From positions 1-64,000 of the forward strand of contig JBFHIJ010000010.1 in NCBI GenBank assembly GCA_041596515.1: a stretch of DNA of 64,000 nt, written 5' to 3'. The stretch comes from JBFHIJ01 sp041596515 (lineage in GTDB: Bacteria; Bacteroidota; Ignavibacteria; Kapaibacteriales; UBA2268). The position numbers were made by a program, and so were the translations under genes. Shown here one piece after another: positions 52,912 to 61,747 of the stretch; the stretch's first letter is position 1, and each line of letters begins with the position of its first letter. Under the pieces are notes generated by a model that searched no databases, was not told where the DNA came from, and saw nothing but the letters and a program-made list of their open reading frames with translations.

Positions 52912-55900
52912 TTACTTCGGTAAATATAGTGTAAAAGTAGACCCTTTGTTTTCCTCACTTTTAAGAGTTAACCTAGCACCTAACATATCTACAAATCTTT
53001 TTACAATCGCTAACCCCAAGCCTGTACCTGGAATAGTCCCAATGTTATGACTTCTGAAAAACGGATCAAAAACAGACTTTTGCTCGTTCTGTGGTATGCC
53101 TATACCATTATCAATTACTGCAATAGAAATCTCTTCTTTGGACTCAGAAACTCGCATAATAACATTTTCTGAAATCGGAGAATATTTACAGGCATTTGAA
53201 GCAAGATTATTCAAAATATGAGCCAATAGATTTTTATCAGTTTTGACATAGACACGCTGACTTAAGGCCTCAATTTCAATTTCATGCTCACCTTTGTATA
53301 ACATTTCAATTTGATCTTTGATTTCCATGCACAGATCCAAGATATTATATTCATCATGAAATACTTCTATTGCACCTGATTCTTGTCTGCCAATAATAAG
53401 TACATCTTCTAACATTTCTGTCATCGACTTTACAGCCGACTGAATATGCTCTAATTGCTTCGCAAAGCTAGTATAGTCTTGCATTTGATAAAATTGATCT
53501 AAGATATAGGTAGAAGACAAAATAACCGTCAGAGGAGTCCTATACTCGTGCGAAACCATTGAAATAAATCTGGTTTTCAATTCATTGAGCTCTTTTTCTG
53601 CTTCGTAGGATAACCTAAGTTCTTCTTGAGTTTTATAAAGTTCTATTTCCGCACGTTTCCTTTCATCCACTTCAAAGCGGAGCTCTTCCAGAGCATCTTT
53701 TAACTGTTCCGTGCGAGACTCTACCATATCTTCCAGCTTTTCATTCAGTCTCATTATTTGACTCTCTGCATGTTTCCTGGCAGTGATGTCCTGGAATATA
53801 ACTACAGCAGAAACAATAATTCCTGTGCTATCCCATACAGGCGAAGCATTAAGTAAAATCCACCTTTTTACTCCATCTTTCCTTTTCACATATAACTCAA
53901 GATTGCGAGTCTTAGCACCATGCCTGATAGCTCTTGTAAGTGGGAACTCTTCTAATTTAAAAGGCTGATCTTCAAGTGTGTAAATCCACCAGTTTTTGGA
54001 AGGATTATCTGGTGAAATCCCCAATAGCCCCTGCTCCTTATCTCCTAATATTTCACAGGCCCCACGGTTAACCCTAATAAAAGTACCCTCAGCATTAGTA
54101 ATCACAACGCCAGAAGCCATATATTCTATCGCAGAGCTAAATAATGCTTCAGTCTTACGCAGCTTACTTTCGGCGATATATTTATCTGTAAAGTTTTCAA
54201 TTATCGCGATACCACCAGCATTTTGGCTCTTGTCACCAAGTCGCTTGAAAATGCTTTTAATCCATATCCGTTTGTTTTGATTTTTGGTACTAATCCTAAA
54301 CTCACCATTATAGTAACTAATACCATTTTCAATTGCGTTACGAGATTCCTTGCTGACATGAGGATTATTTTTCATATCGTTGATTAGATTATACCCTTTT
54401 ATTTTTTCTATATCCATATCTAACATAGAAGCTAAGGAGCTATTCAAATCAGTAATATTTCCAAGTATATCATAGTGACAAATGCCATACGGACTTTGCT
54501 CAAAGATTGTTCTAAATTTCTCTTGCGATTCTTTGATTTTTAATTCGTAATTATGCTTATCAGTTATGTCAGACAGCATACCTAATATGCCTATTACTCT
54601 TCCATCTTCATTAGTCAGAGGTATCTTAGTAGTTTCAGTGATAATTTTGCGACCATCATACATAGTCAAATAATTCATGATATTAAATATTGGATTCTCG
54701 TTTTCTAATATCTGTTTATCATATTCTCTAAATGTATTTACCTCTTCCATTCTCCAAGGTAACTCATAATCAGTTTTGCCAATTATATCATCTACATCAT
54801 CCAGTCCTGCTATTTTTGCAAAGTTTAAATTACAACCTGTATAGACCGAATTAGTATTTTTCCAGAAAATACATTGTGGAATTGAATCTATAACAAGCTC
54901 CATCATTTCTTTTTGCTGGAGTATCATTTTTTCATCTTCGCGTTTTGCACTTATGTCACGTATAACATTTAAGTACTTTTTTGCACCATTTACTGTAAAG
55001 GCAGAAATAGAGAACTCAATAGTAAACTTTCCGGAATGAGCATTATATATTTCAATATCATTTTTAAAGGCTTTATTATCATAACCATCCATATCTAAAG
55101 CTGTAACGTCTATTTCCAATAATGTAAGTAAGTTAGTCTGTAACAGCTCTGATTTTGTATTGGCAAATAAAGTAACAGCTTTGACGTTTGCATCAATTAT
55201 TTTTCCGGTTTCATCTGAAATAATTACAGCATCATTGGTATGATCAAACATGGTCCTGTAAAACACTTCGCTCTCTTCGAGTGATTTTAGCATAGCATAG
55301 CTTTCAGTCACATCACTAAATACAAGTACCACTCCGTAAATGTCATCATGGTACTTAATCGGTGCAGCAGAATCTGCAATTTGAAATACTTTTCCATTCT
55401 TTGATACAAGTTCAGTATGATTTGCCAGACCAACAATTTGTCCATTCTCTAATACTTTTCGGACAGGATTGTCTACAGGTTTTTTAGAAATTGCACTGTA
55501 AATTTTAAATACTTGTTCCAGTTCCATGCCTATTGCTTCTTCTTCTATATACCCGGTCATTTGCTCAGCAATTGCATTCATACCAGTGATTTTTCCATCG
55601 GTATCGGTAGCTATAACGCCGTCTCCTATAGAGTTTAAAATCACTTCCATTCTATTTTTGGTATTGATTTGTGCAATATCCTTCTTCATCTGAGAGCTAA
55701 TGTCCATCATTCCTAAAGTAAACCGTTCTGCATTGGTATGGCTCAGCAAGCCACAACTATAGTATATGGTTTTCGTATTAAGCTGAAGCTCTAAATCTAA
55801 AACTCTCATTTCTAAAGATATTACTTCAGGCATAACCAATTCAAATGATTTTTTACTTTCTAAGGTTAGTATATCAGATAAGTGCTTCCCTCTCAAATTA

Positions 55901-56496
55901 GATATTGCTAAGCTTGTATCTTCTGAAAATTTATTGTTGGCATTAAGAACTAAGCCCTTAGAATCAAATTCTATAATCGGAAAGGGTAAATTCTCGAATT
56001 TATTCCAGTTGTTAGTTTGTACGTTTTTAAGTTCTAACTCTTCTCTTAGCTTGATATTCTCTTCCAGTAATTCACTAAAAAAGCTAAACTTTTCACTCAA
56101 AAAGTCTACATCTTCTTTACAAACTGCAACCTTCTCTAAATTTATCAGATTTCTTATCTCTGTGTAGGGAGTTTCTACTTTTATATCATTTTCGCAAAGA
56201 AATGGGACAGAAAATATATTATACCTTTCATCATGCGTTTTATACCCAAGTATAGTATGCCTGCCGGATTTATATAAAATCCGATTATCAGCAAAGTTTT
56301 TCGCCATATTCTCCTGAAGCATCTCAAAATAAATATCATACTCTTTGCATAGACTATTATCTTGTGCAACCCAAGTATAATCATTTGCTAAATTATCATA
56401 AAGACAGATAGGCAACTGACATTTATCAACAAACTTACCTAGAAATTTATCATAACTACTTAGGACACTTGACTTAGGATGTGTTTTAGCACACAT
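52912..56496 (-). CDS. Soluble multi-PAS sensor histidine kinase
   Basis: The protein has 1194 residues and no transmembrane helix, so it is cytoplasmic. After an N-terminal unassigned region (about 1-165), six PAS domains follow: FPIIEFDSKG, SIGDGVIATDTDGKI, HTNDAVIISDETGKI, SIPQCIFWKNTNSVY, SPYGICHYDILGNI and YMASGVVITNAEGTF. Several end in PAC motifs (VLVFSDVTE, MLSDITDKH, IFQDITARK). A coiled coil leads to a HisKA domain (VSHEYRTPLT, His near 982) and an intact ATPase domain: N-box NNLASNACKYS, DNGIGIP and GTGLGLAIVKRF. It should be an active kinase. No response regulator gene is adjacent. A palindrome-containing 256-base region lies upstream. Confidence 0.93.
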   Translation of the reverse strand: MCAKTHPKSSVLSSYDKFLGKFVDKCQLPICLYDNLANDYTWVAQDNSLCKEYDIYFEMLQENMAKNFADNRILYKSGRHTILGYKTHDERYNIFSVPFLCENDIKVETPYTEIRNLINLEKVAVCKEDVDFLSEKFSFFSELLEENIKLREELELKNVQTNNWNKFENLPFPIIEFDSKGLVLNANNKFSEDTSLAISNLRGKHLSDILTLESKKSFELVMPEVISLEMRVLDLELQLNTKTIYYSCGLLSHTNAERFTLGMMDISSQMKKDIAQINTKNRMEVILNSIGDGVIATDTDGKITGMNAIAEQMTGYIEEEAIGMELEQVFKIYSAISKKPVDNPVRKVLENGQIVGLANHTELVSKNGKVFQIADSAAPIKYHDDIYGVVLVFSDVTESYAMLKSLEESEVFYRTMFDHTNDAVIISDETGKIIDANVKAVTLFANTKSELLQTNLLTLLEIDVTALDMDGYDNKAFKNDIEIYNAHSGKFTIEFSISAFTVNGAKKYLNVIRDISAKREDEKMILQQKEMMELVIDSIPQCIFWKNTNSVYTGCNLNFAKIAGLDDVDDIIGKTDYELPWRMEEVNTFREYDKQILENENPIFNIMNYLTMYDGRKIITETTKIPLTNEDGRVIGILGMLSDITDKHNYELKIKESQEKFRTIFEQSPYGICHYDILGNITDLNSSLASMLDMDIEKIKGYNLINDMKNNPHVSKESRNAIENGISYYNGEFRISTKNQNKRIWIKSIFKRLGDKSQNAGGIAIIENFTDKYIAESKLRKTEALFSSAIEYMASGVVITNAEGTFIRVNRGACEILGDKEQGLLGISPDNPSKNWWIYTLEDQPFKLEEFPLTRAIRHGAKTRNLELYVKRKDGVKRWILLNASPVWDSTGIIVSAVVIFQDITARKHAESQIMRLNEKLEDMVESRTEQLKDALEELRFEVDERKRAEIELYKTQEELRLSYEAEKELNELKTRFISMVSHEYRTPLTVILSSTYILDQFYQMQDYTSFAKQLEHIQSAVKSMTEMLEDVLIIGRQESGAIEVFHDEYNILDLCMEIKDQIEMLYKGEHEIEIEALSQRVYVKTDKNLLAHILNNLASNACKYSPISENVIMRVSESKEEISIAVIDNGIGIPQNEQKSVFDPFFRSHNIGTIPGTGLGLAIVKRFVDMLGARLTLKSEENKGSTFTLYLPK

Positions 56497-56548
56497 TCTG
56501 ATCTCCGATTATATAATGTAGCATTTTCTATACTCACCCACAATTTAG

Positions 56549-56640
56549 TTACAATCACCATAATAAACAATAAAATTATCAACATTTAACACAATATTGT
56601 GAAAAATTTAAACATCAGTATTAATTACATTCGCCGTAAT
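56549..56640. promoter_or_regulatory. Palindrome and direct repeats upstream of the six-PAS kinase
   Basis: CACAATATTGTG at 56590-56601 is a perfect 12-base palindrome. It is flanked by two related 16-base sequences, TTACAATCACCATAAT (56549-56564) and TTACATTCGCCGTAAT (56625-56640), alike at 13 of 16 positions. This arrangement suggests binding sites for a dimeric regulator of the kinase gene, whose start is at 56496. Confidence 0.4.
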
Positions 56641-56698
56641 TCTACACAATTTTACGTAATTTCTATGATTTTATATAATATTTTCTACCGATAAACAT

Positions 56699-56726
56699 AA
56701 AAAAGGCTCGATATAATTTCGAGCCG
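56699..56726 (-). terminator. Intrinsic terminator after the LeuC-LeuD-type gene
   Basis: GGCTCGA and TCGAGCC pair around a seven-base loop. On the minus strand a run of T follows. It lies about 27 bases past the stop. Confidence 0.85.
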
Positions 56727-56752
56727 GTTCATTTATGATATTTACAATAATT

Positions 56753-58531
56753 CTATATGGATTTTAGATAATTTACAAGTCCCTTGCTTTCAAATATTTT
56801 TACTAACTCCTTGGGGAGTGGTGCAAATGGAAAAGCATCCCCGTTTAAAGTTAACCTACCTTCTGCCATATCAAGCTCTATAGAGTCTCCTGACCTATAT
56901 TTCGCTACAAAATCAGGAAGTATTATTATTGGTAATCCTTGATTTACAGAGGAGCGATAAAATATTCTATTGACAGATTTAACAATAACTGCCTTTACTC
57001 CGGCATAAGCTAAACCTACGGCAGGATGCTCTCTGGAACTACCGCATCCAAAGTTATCTCCCGCAACAATTATGTCTCCTGCTTCAACCGCATTGGTAAA
57101 ATTCCGATCAAATCCCTCAAATAAATAAGGCATTATTGCTTCAGCATCCGAGCTCAATATATTGTAAGTAAGATTTCCTGCAAACATCTGATCTGTATTC
57201 AAATCATCTACATCTGCATAGTTCCAGACACTATTTATCCTACGATTATCATTAGCATCTATAACGACAGTTTTTGCATCAACTTTATCAGGAATACTAA
57301 AAATACTATCGTAATTGTGTAAATGAGGATGACTAAGCTTTCCTTCTAAAGCAGTATAAGCGACTACTGCAGGAGAAGCAAGATAAATTTCAGCATTTTT
57401 ATTACCCATGCGTCCTAAGAAATTCCGGTTAGCTGTAGAAACAACTTTAGCACCATCCGCCGGTATTCCCTGTCCTGTCCCCAGACATGGGCCGCATGAA
57501 GAGCTTAGAATATTTGCTCCTGCTTCTAAAAGAATAGTAAGTATGTTTTCTTTTATTGCCTGCAAATATATTTCTTTAGAAGCCGGCACTACTAATAGCT
57601 GAAATCCCGGTTTTACTTTTTTACCTTTCAATATTTCTGCTGCTATCCTCAAATCTTCTATTCTGCCATTTGTACAAGTACCTATTAGCCCCTGATTAAT
57701 CTCAAGCCCTTGCAATTCTGCAAGACTTTTTACATTATCTACATGATGAGGAGCTGCCACTAACGGAATAAGTTTATCTAAATCAATTTCCATCTCGAAA
57801 GCATATTTTGCATCTTTATCTGCCCATATACCTTTTATTGATTCACCCAAATATTCTTCTAATACTTCATCAGCCGGTAATACTGCATTTTTAGCTCCCA
57901 TTTCGCTTGCCAAATTTGCAATAGTCATCCTGTCAGCAACGGACAAAGTTTTTACCCCTTCGCCATGATACTCAATAGACATATAATTTGCACCGGAAGA
58001 GCTGATTTTGCCTATTATATACAAAGATAAATCTTTAGCATACACTCCATCTCGAAGACGACCTGTCAGAGTGATTTTGATAGACTCGGGCACTCTAAAC
58101 CATGTCTCACCCCTTTTCCACAGACCAGCAGCTTCAGTCCTGTCGATACCTGCCGCAAGGGCGTTAAAAGCACCAGCTGTGCAGGTGTGGCTGTCACTGC
58201 CTACAATAGTCATACCCGGGCGAGCGTAATTTGCCATAAGTTGGTGACAAATACCATCTCCTGCATCATGAAACCTTTTTATACCTTGCGTCTCTACAGT
58301 TTCCCTAATGTTTTGGTACTGAGTAGCTAACTTCGCATTAGTAGGTGGTGCATTGTGATCTAATACTACCATTAACTGATTAGAATCAAGAACTGATTCG
58401 CCTCCCATTTGGCGAAATGTTCCTGCTATAGAGGCAGTGTTGTCATGAGTAAGCACAATGTCAGGTTTTCTAAAAACAATAGCTCCCTGAGGAGCATCTA
58501 ATATCTTTTCTATGAATGTTTTCCCTGCCAT
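56753..58531 (-). CDS. Fused LeuC-LeuD-type aconitase-family hydro-lyase
   Basis: The protein has 592 residues. The large-subunit part (about 1-420) has VGSDSHTCTAGAFNALAAGI, and the three Fe-S cysteines in IGTCTNGR (near 285) and SSCGPCLG (near 345 and 348). The small-subunit swivel part (about 430-592) has AGDNFGCGSSREHP (near 492) and SVNRIFYRSSVNQGLP. Such fused proteins are usually annotated as aconitate hydratase or as 3-isopropylmalate/homoaconitate dehydratase. The sequence alone does not decide the substrate: aconitase in the citric acid cycle is as likely as a leucine or lysine pathway role. No leuA, leuB or lys gene is nearby. It stands alone between a terminator and a 511-base upstream region. 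Confidence 0.85.
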   Translation of the reverse strand: MAGKTFIEKILDAPQGAIVFRKPDIVLTHDNTASIAGTFRQMGGESVLDSNQLMVVLDHNAPPTNAKLATQYQNIRETVETQGIKRFHDAGDGICHQLMANYARPGMTIVGSDSHTCTAGAFNALAAGIDRTEAAGLWKRGETWFRVPESIKITLTGRLRDGVYAKDLSLYIIGKISSSGANYMSIEYHGEGVKTLSVADRMTIANLASEMGAKNAVLPADEVLEEYLGESIKGIWADKDAKYAFEMEIDLDKLIPLVAAPHHVDNVKSLAELQGLEINQGLIGTCTNGRIEDLRIAAEILKGKKVKPGFQLLVVPASKEIYLQAIKENILTILLEAGANILSSSCGPCLGTGQGIPADGAKVVSTANRNFLGRMGNKNAEIYLASPAVVAYTALEGKLSHPHLHNYDSIFSIPDKVDAKTVVIDANDNRRINSVWNYADVDDLNTDQMFAGNLTYNILSSDAEAIMPYLFEGFDRNFTNAVEAGDIIVAGDNFGCGSSREHPAVGLAYAGVKAVIVKSVNRIFYRSSVNQGLPIIILPDFVAKYRSGDSIELDMAEGRLTLNGDAFPFAPLPKELVKIFESKGLVNYLKSI

Positions 58532-58774
58532 AAACCTTATATTTTAATTGTTCAACATAAAGCAATTTGGTACAAGTTAGTAAATTTCTATTTACAAAAA
58601 CAACGAAAATATTATATTTTTGCTAATAAGAATTTCGAAAATGTTCAGAGTTATGTAAATAGCTGATATTTCAGAACTAAGTAGGAACTTATTCGTATTT
58701 TTTAGAATACTACTACTTTATATCAACACAAAAATGTCATTTGAAAAGAATAAAAACTCTAAAATCATTAAATA

Positions 58775-58830
58775 ACAAGGGGTTAAACCCTTTGTTTAAT
58801 AAGTAATTGCGTAATATTTTCTTACAAAGG
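58775..58830 (+). repeat. Dispersed hairpin element, copy 2
   Basis: The 17 bases GTAATATTTTCTTACAA at 58811-58827 match the reverse complement of 10386-10402 exactly. Both copies have a CAAGGGG...CCCTTTG-type hairpin on the left (here 58776-58794). Between hairpin and core the two copies are diverged but alignable. It lies in the intergenic region between divergent units. Confidence 0.6.
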
Positions 58831-58859
58831 AAGTAAGCATGCTCCTTGATTATACGGTC

Positions 58860-58938
58860 ATTTACAGCACCTTATGACATCTTATGACAAATTCGGAATC
58901 AACACAATTTTTATAGCTTTTTGCCGTATTTACAGCAC
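58860..58938 (+). promoter_or_regulatory. Repeats upstream of the znu operon
   Basis: ATTTACAGCAC occurs twice (58860-58870 and 58928-58938). Between them CTTATGACA is tandemly repeated (58871-58879 and 58881-58889) with one base of spacing. The block lies 105-183 bases upstream of the znuA start. It may be an operator for a metal regulator; no Zur-type palindrome was recognised. Confidence 0.4.
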
Positions 58939-59042
58939 TATCTTGTTTTGTTTACTTTTACGAAGATAAAGTGTACATCGTGATAAAATATTTGTCCCCT
59001 TGCTTATTCTTTTATACATTGTTTTATTTATTGAAAGAACCT

Positions 59043-60005
59043 ATGAGAAGACTATCTTTTTTATTAGTGCTGGTGCTCTTGACTATAAGTTGTGGCGAGA
59101 CCTCTTCAAAGAAATTATTTGTTACCAGCTCTCACCCTATCTACTCTATTTTGTCAGAGATAGTAGGCAACAAAGCAGACTTATATAGATTAGTTCCTCC
59201 GGGAGCTTCTCCTCATACATATACTCCAAAACCTTCTGATTTGATGAAAGTAGAAGTAGCAGATGCAATATTTTATACTAATGATATGCTAGACTCATGG
59301 ATGTTGAAATTAGAAGATAAAAACAAAATTGCATTATTTGATTTCGTTCCTGAAGAAAATATAAATTTTTTCCAACCACATACACACGTCACCCACAATG
59401 ATGATAATGACAGCTTAGATAATCATGGCAATCATGAATCTAATCACGTTCACAACAATGAAAGCCATGAACACGAGCATCTAACACAGGCAGACTCATT
59501 AGTCCCGGATCCTCACTTTTGGATGAGTCCTAAAACAGTAGCTTCTATTTTGCCGTCTTTAGTAGATACTTTAAGCAAATTGGACCCTGACAATGCAGCT
59601 TACTTTGCTGCAAATGCAGATAGGTTTACCAAACGTTTAGAACTACTGGATAAGCAAATAACTCAAGCGTTAGCTTCTCATAAAGGCAAAACTGTTTTTC
59701 TGTTTCATCCTTCCATTCTTTATTTGCTTCGTGATTACAAGTTGATATATGGTGGCAGTCTGGAAGAAACCCCAGGCAAAGAAGCTACTGCTAATCACAT
59801 AAAAATAATGGCAGAGAGAATAATTGATTCCAACGCTCAGGCAATATTCTCTGAACCACAGTTGCCTAATGCTCCGGCTGAAACTCTCGCAGAAGCTGCA
59901 AATGTTGCTCTATATGTATTAGACCCCGTTGGTGGCGTAAAAGACAAAATAAGATATACAGATTTGATTTTGTACAATGTAAATATTCTAAAAGTGGCTC
60001 TATAA
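59043..60005 (+). CDS. Metal ABC transporter substrate-binding lipoprotein (ZnuA-like)
   Basis: The protein has 320 residues from the ATG at 59043. An upstream in-frame GTG (58971) gives an extra hydrophobic stretch and was rejected because the short form begins with a compact signal and lipobox (LVLLTISC). Metal ligands are visible in GASPHTYTP, DPHFWMSP, FLFHPSILYLL and the C-terminal DPVGG. A His/Asp-rich loop (about residues 113-145, HVTHNDDNDS... SHEHEH) is the mark of zinc-type cluster A-I proteins, though manganese cannot be excluded. It delivers metal to the ZnuC/ZnuB pair. Its stop overlaps the ATP-binding gene start (TAATG). Confidence 0.9.
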   Translation: MRRLSFLLVLVLLTISCGETSSKKLFVTSSHPIYSILSEIVGNKADLYRLVPPGASPHTYTPKPSDLMKVEVADAIFYTNDMLDSWMLKLEDKNKIALFDFVPEENINFFQPHTHVTHNDDNDSLDNHGNHESNHVHNNESHEHEHLTQADSLVPDPHFWMSPKTVASILPSLVDTLSKLDPDNAAYFAANADRFTKRLELLDKQITQALASHKGKTVFLFHPSILYLLRDYKLIYGGSLEETPGKEATANHIKIMAERIIDSNAQAIFSEPQLPNAPAETLAEAANVALYVLDPVGGVKDKIRYTDLILYNVNILKVAL

Positions 60006-60757
60006 TGGACTACGCTATAACCATTGAAAACTTGACTATTAACTATGGCGAAAAAGTAGCTGTAGATAATCTAAATGTCTCATTCGAAAAAGATAAGTTC
60101 ATTGCGATAGTTGGCCCCAACGGCTCAGGTAAGTCTAGTCTTCTAAAAGCAATAACCGGCCTAATCAAATGCTCGACTGGCAAAATATCTATAGAGGGTA
60201 TAAGCAATAGCAAAGATAGAAGTCAGGTAATTGGTTATGTTCCTCAAATAAAAACTCTGGACAGAAATTTCCCCGCTAAAGCTTTAGAGCTGGTTGCCAG
60301 TGGTTATAAAAAAAGCTGGCCGGGACGAATAAGTAACGAGGTAAAAGATATAGCAATAGAGGCATTAAAGGTGATAGGTGCTGAGAATCTTGCAGACAAG
60401 CAGCTCTCTGAGATGTCAGGCGGCGAGTTACAAAAAGTATATTTAGCAAGAGCCTTAGTCAAAAAACCAAAAATACTATTATTAGATGAGCCTGCTACCG
60501 GTATAGATATGGTATGCGAGCATTCTCTTAATCATATCATAGAAGAATATAAGTCAGAAAATTCCGCTACTGTAGTCATGGTAACTCATGATTGGTCATC
60601 AGCTTACTACCATGCAAATAATGTATTGTTATTAAACAAAAAAAAAGTATATTATGGTGCAGCAAAAGAAGCCTTTGACAATGCGAATCTGCAACTAGCC
60701 TTTTCGCATCCGGGGCACAAACACAATGTAGAATTCGGACTAAGAGAAAATGCTTGA
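60005..60757 (+). CDS. Metal ABC transporter ATP-binding protein (ZnuC-like)
   Basis: The protein has 250 residues. The Walker A is GPNGSGKSSLLKAI, the signature motif LSEMSGGELQKVYLARAL, the Walker B ILLLDEPATGID and the switch His VTHDW. These are complete. It powers zinc/manganese uptake with the membrane permease. Its start overlaps the znuA stop by one base and its end overlaps the permease gene by 8 bases, so the three genes are one operon with coupled translation. Confidence 0.95.
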   Translation: MDYAITIENLTINYGEKVAVDNLNVSFEKDKFIAIVGPNGSGKSSLLKAITGLIKCSTGKISIEGISNSKDRSQVIGYVPQIKTLDRNFPAKALELVASGYKKSWPGRISNEVKDIAIEALKVIGAENLADKQLSEMSGGELQKVYLARALVKKPKILLLDEPATGIDMVCEHSLNHIIEEYKSENSATVVMVTHDWSSAYYHANNVLLLNKKKVYYGAAKEAFDNANLQLAFSHPGHKHNVEFGLRENA

Positions 60758-61553
60758 TATATTGGCGATGCCCTTCATGCTGAGGGCGTTTGCAGGGGGA
60801 CTTATTATAGCATTCTTGGGAAGCTTTTTTGGTAGCTTTGTCGTACAAAGAAAAATGAGCTTTTTAGGAAGTGGACTTGCACATTCCGCTTTTGGTGGTA
60901 TTGCACTTGGTCTGCTCCTTGGAGTTGAGCCAATTTATATTGCTTTCCCATTCACTTTAGCAGTTGCTCTGCTAATTAATTACCTCTCTAATAACACCCA
61001 ATTATCAGCAGACACAGGCATAGGCGTAGTGTTTTCGTTTGCCTTTGCTCTTGGCACTATCTTTATAGCTTTAAAAGCAAATTATAGTGCGGATGCTTTT
61101 TCTTATCTGTTTGGATCTATTATTACAACTAACTATACTGATTTGATTTTTGGATTTGCGGTCTTGCTCATCTCTATTATAATGGCATCTAAGCACTGGA
61201 ATAACTGGGCTTATGCTACTTTTGATAAAGATTTGGCAGCTGCAGACGGAATCAATACAGACAGAGATGATTATATCCTGACTTTACTGATTGCTCTTAC
61301 AGTCGTAGTGTCAGTAAAAATTGTAGGGATAGTCCTTGTGACTGCTTTTTTGGTGTTGCCTCCGGCAGCAGCCAAATTAATAAGCGACTCTTTTTATTGT
61401 TTAACAATCAGAGCAGTTTCGATAGGTTTAATCAGTGTTATCGTAGGATTGCTTATTTCCGTTATTACGGATTTACCTTCCGGTGCTGTGATAATTATTA
61501 TTCAGACAATTATTTTTACTTTGTTATTTATTATCGGGAAAATGAGGAAATAG
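60750..61553 (+). CDS. Metal ABC transporter permease (ZnuB-like)
   Basis: The protein has 267 residues with about eight hydrophobic segments, starting PFMLRAFAGGLIIAFLGSFFGS. It has the family sequence LGSGLAHSAFGGIALGLL and the later LVTAFLVLPPAAAKLIS, both typical of ZnuB/MntB permeases. It forms the inner-membrane channel of the importer. It overlaps the ATP-binding gene by 8 bases. A 194-base gap to the next gene contains no clear terminator. Confidence 0.94.
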   Translation: MLDILAMPFMLRAFAGGLIIAFLGSFFGSFVVQRKMSFLGSGLAHSAFGGIALGLLLGVEPIYIAFPFTLAVALLINYLSNNTQLSADTGIGVVFSFAFALGTIFIALKANYSADAFSYLFGSIITTNYTDLIFGFAVLLISIIMASKHWNNWAYATFDKDLAAADGINTDRDDYILTLLIALTVVVSVKIVGIVLVTAFLVLPPAAAKLISDSFYCLTIRAVSIGLISVIVGLLISVITDLPSGAVIIIIQTIIFTLLFIIGKMRK

Positions 61554-61747
61554 AAAAGTTTCTTAGCACCTAAGTTCTTTATATAATGTTGCATAGTCCA
61601 ATATTATTTAAACATACATTCTCCAATAATAGGCAAAGGTGTGGCTCGATAATTGATACAAAAAAAGTAAATTCTATTTGTCTATCTAACTCTAATAAGG
61701 TATATTGATTAAGTTCCACAAACATCTTTAAAATCGCGGAGCAATTT

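Noticed and set aside
58971..59042. Upstream GTG start for the metal-binding protein
   Set aside because: It adds an extra hydrophobic stretch before a complete lipoprotein signal; the ATG at 59043 gives a normal one.
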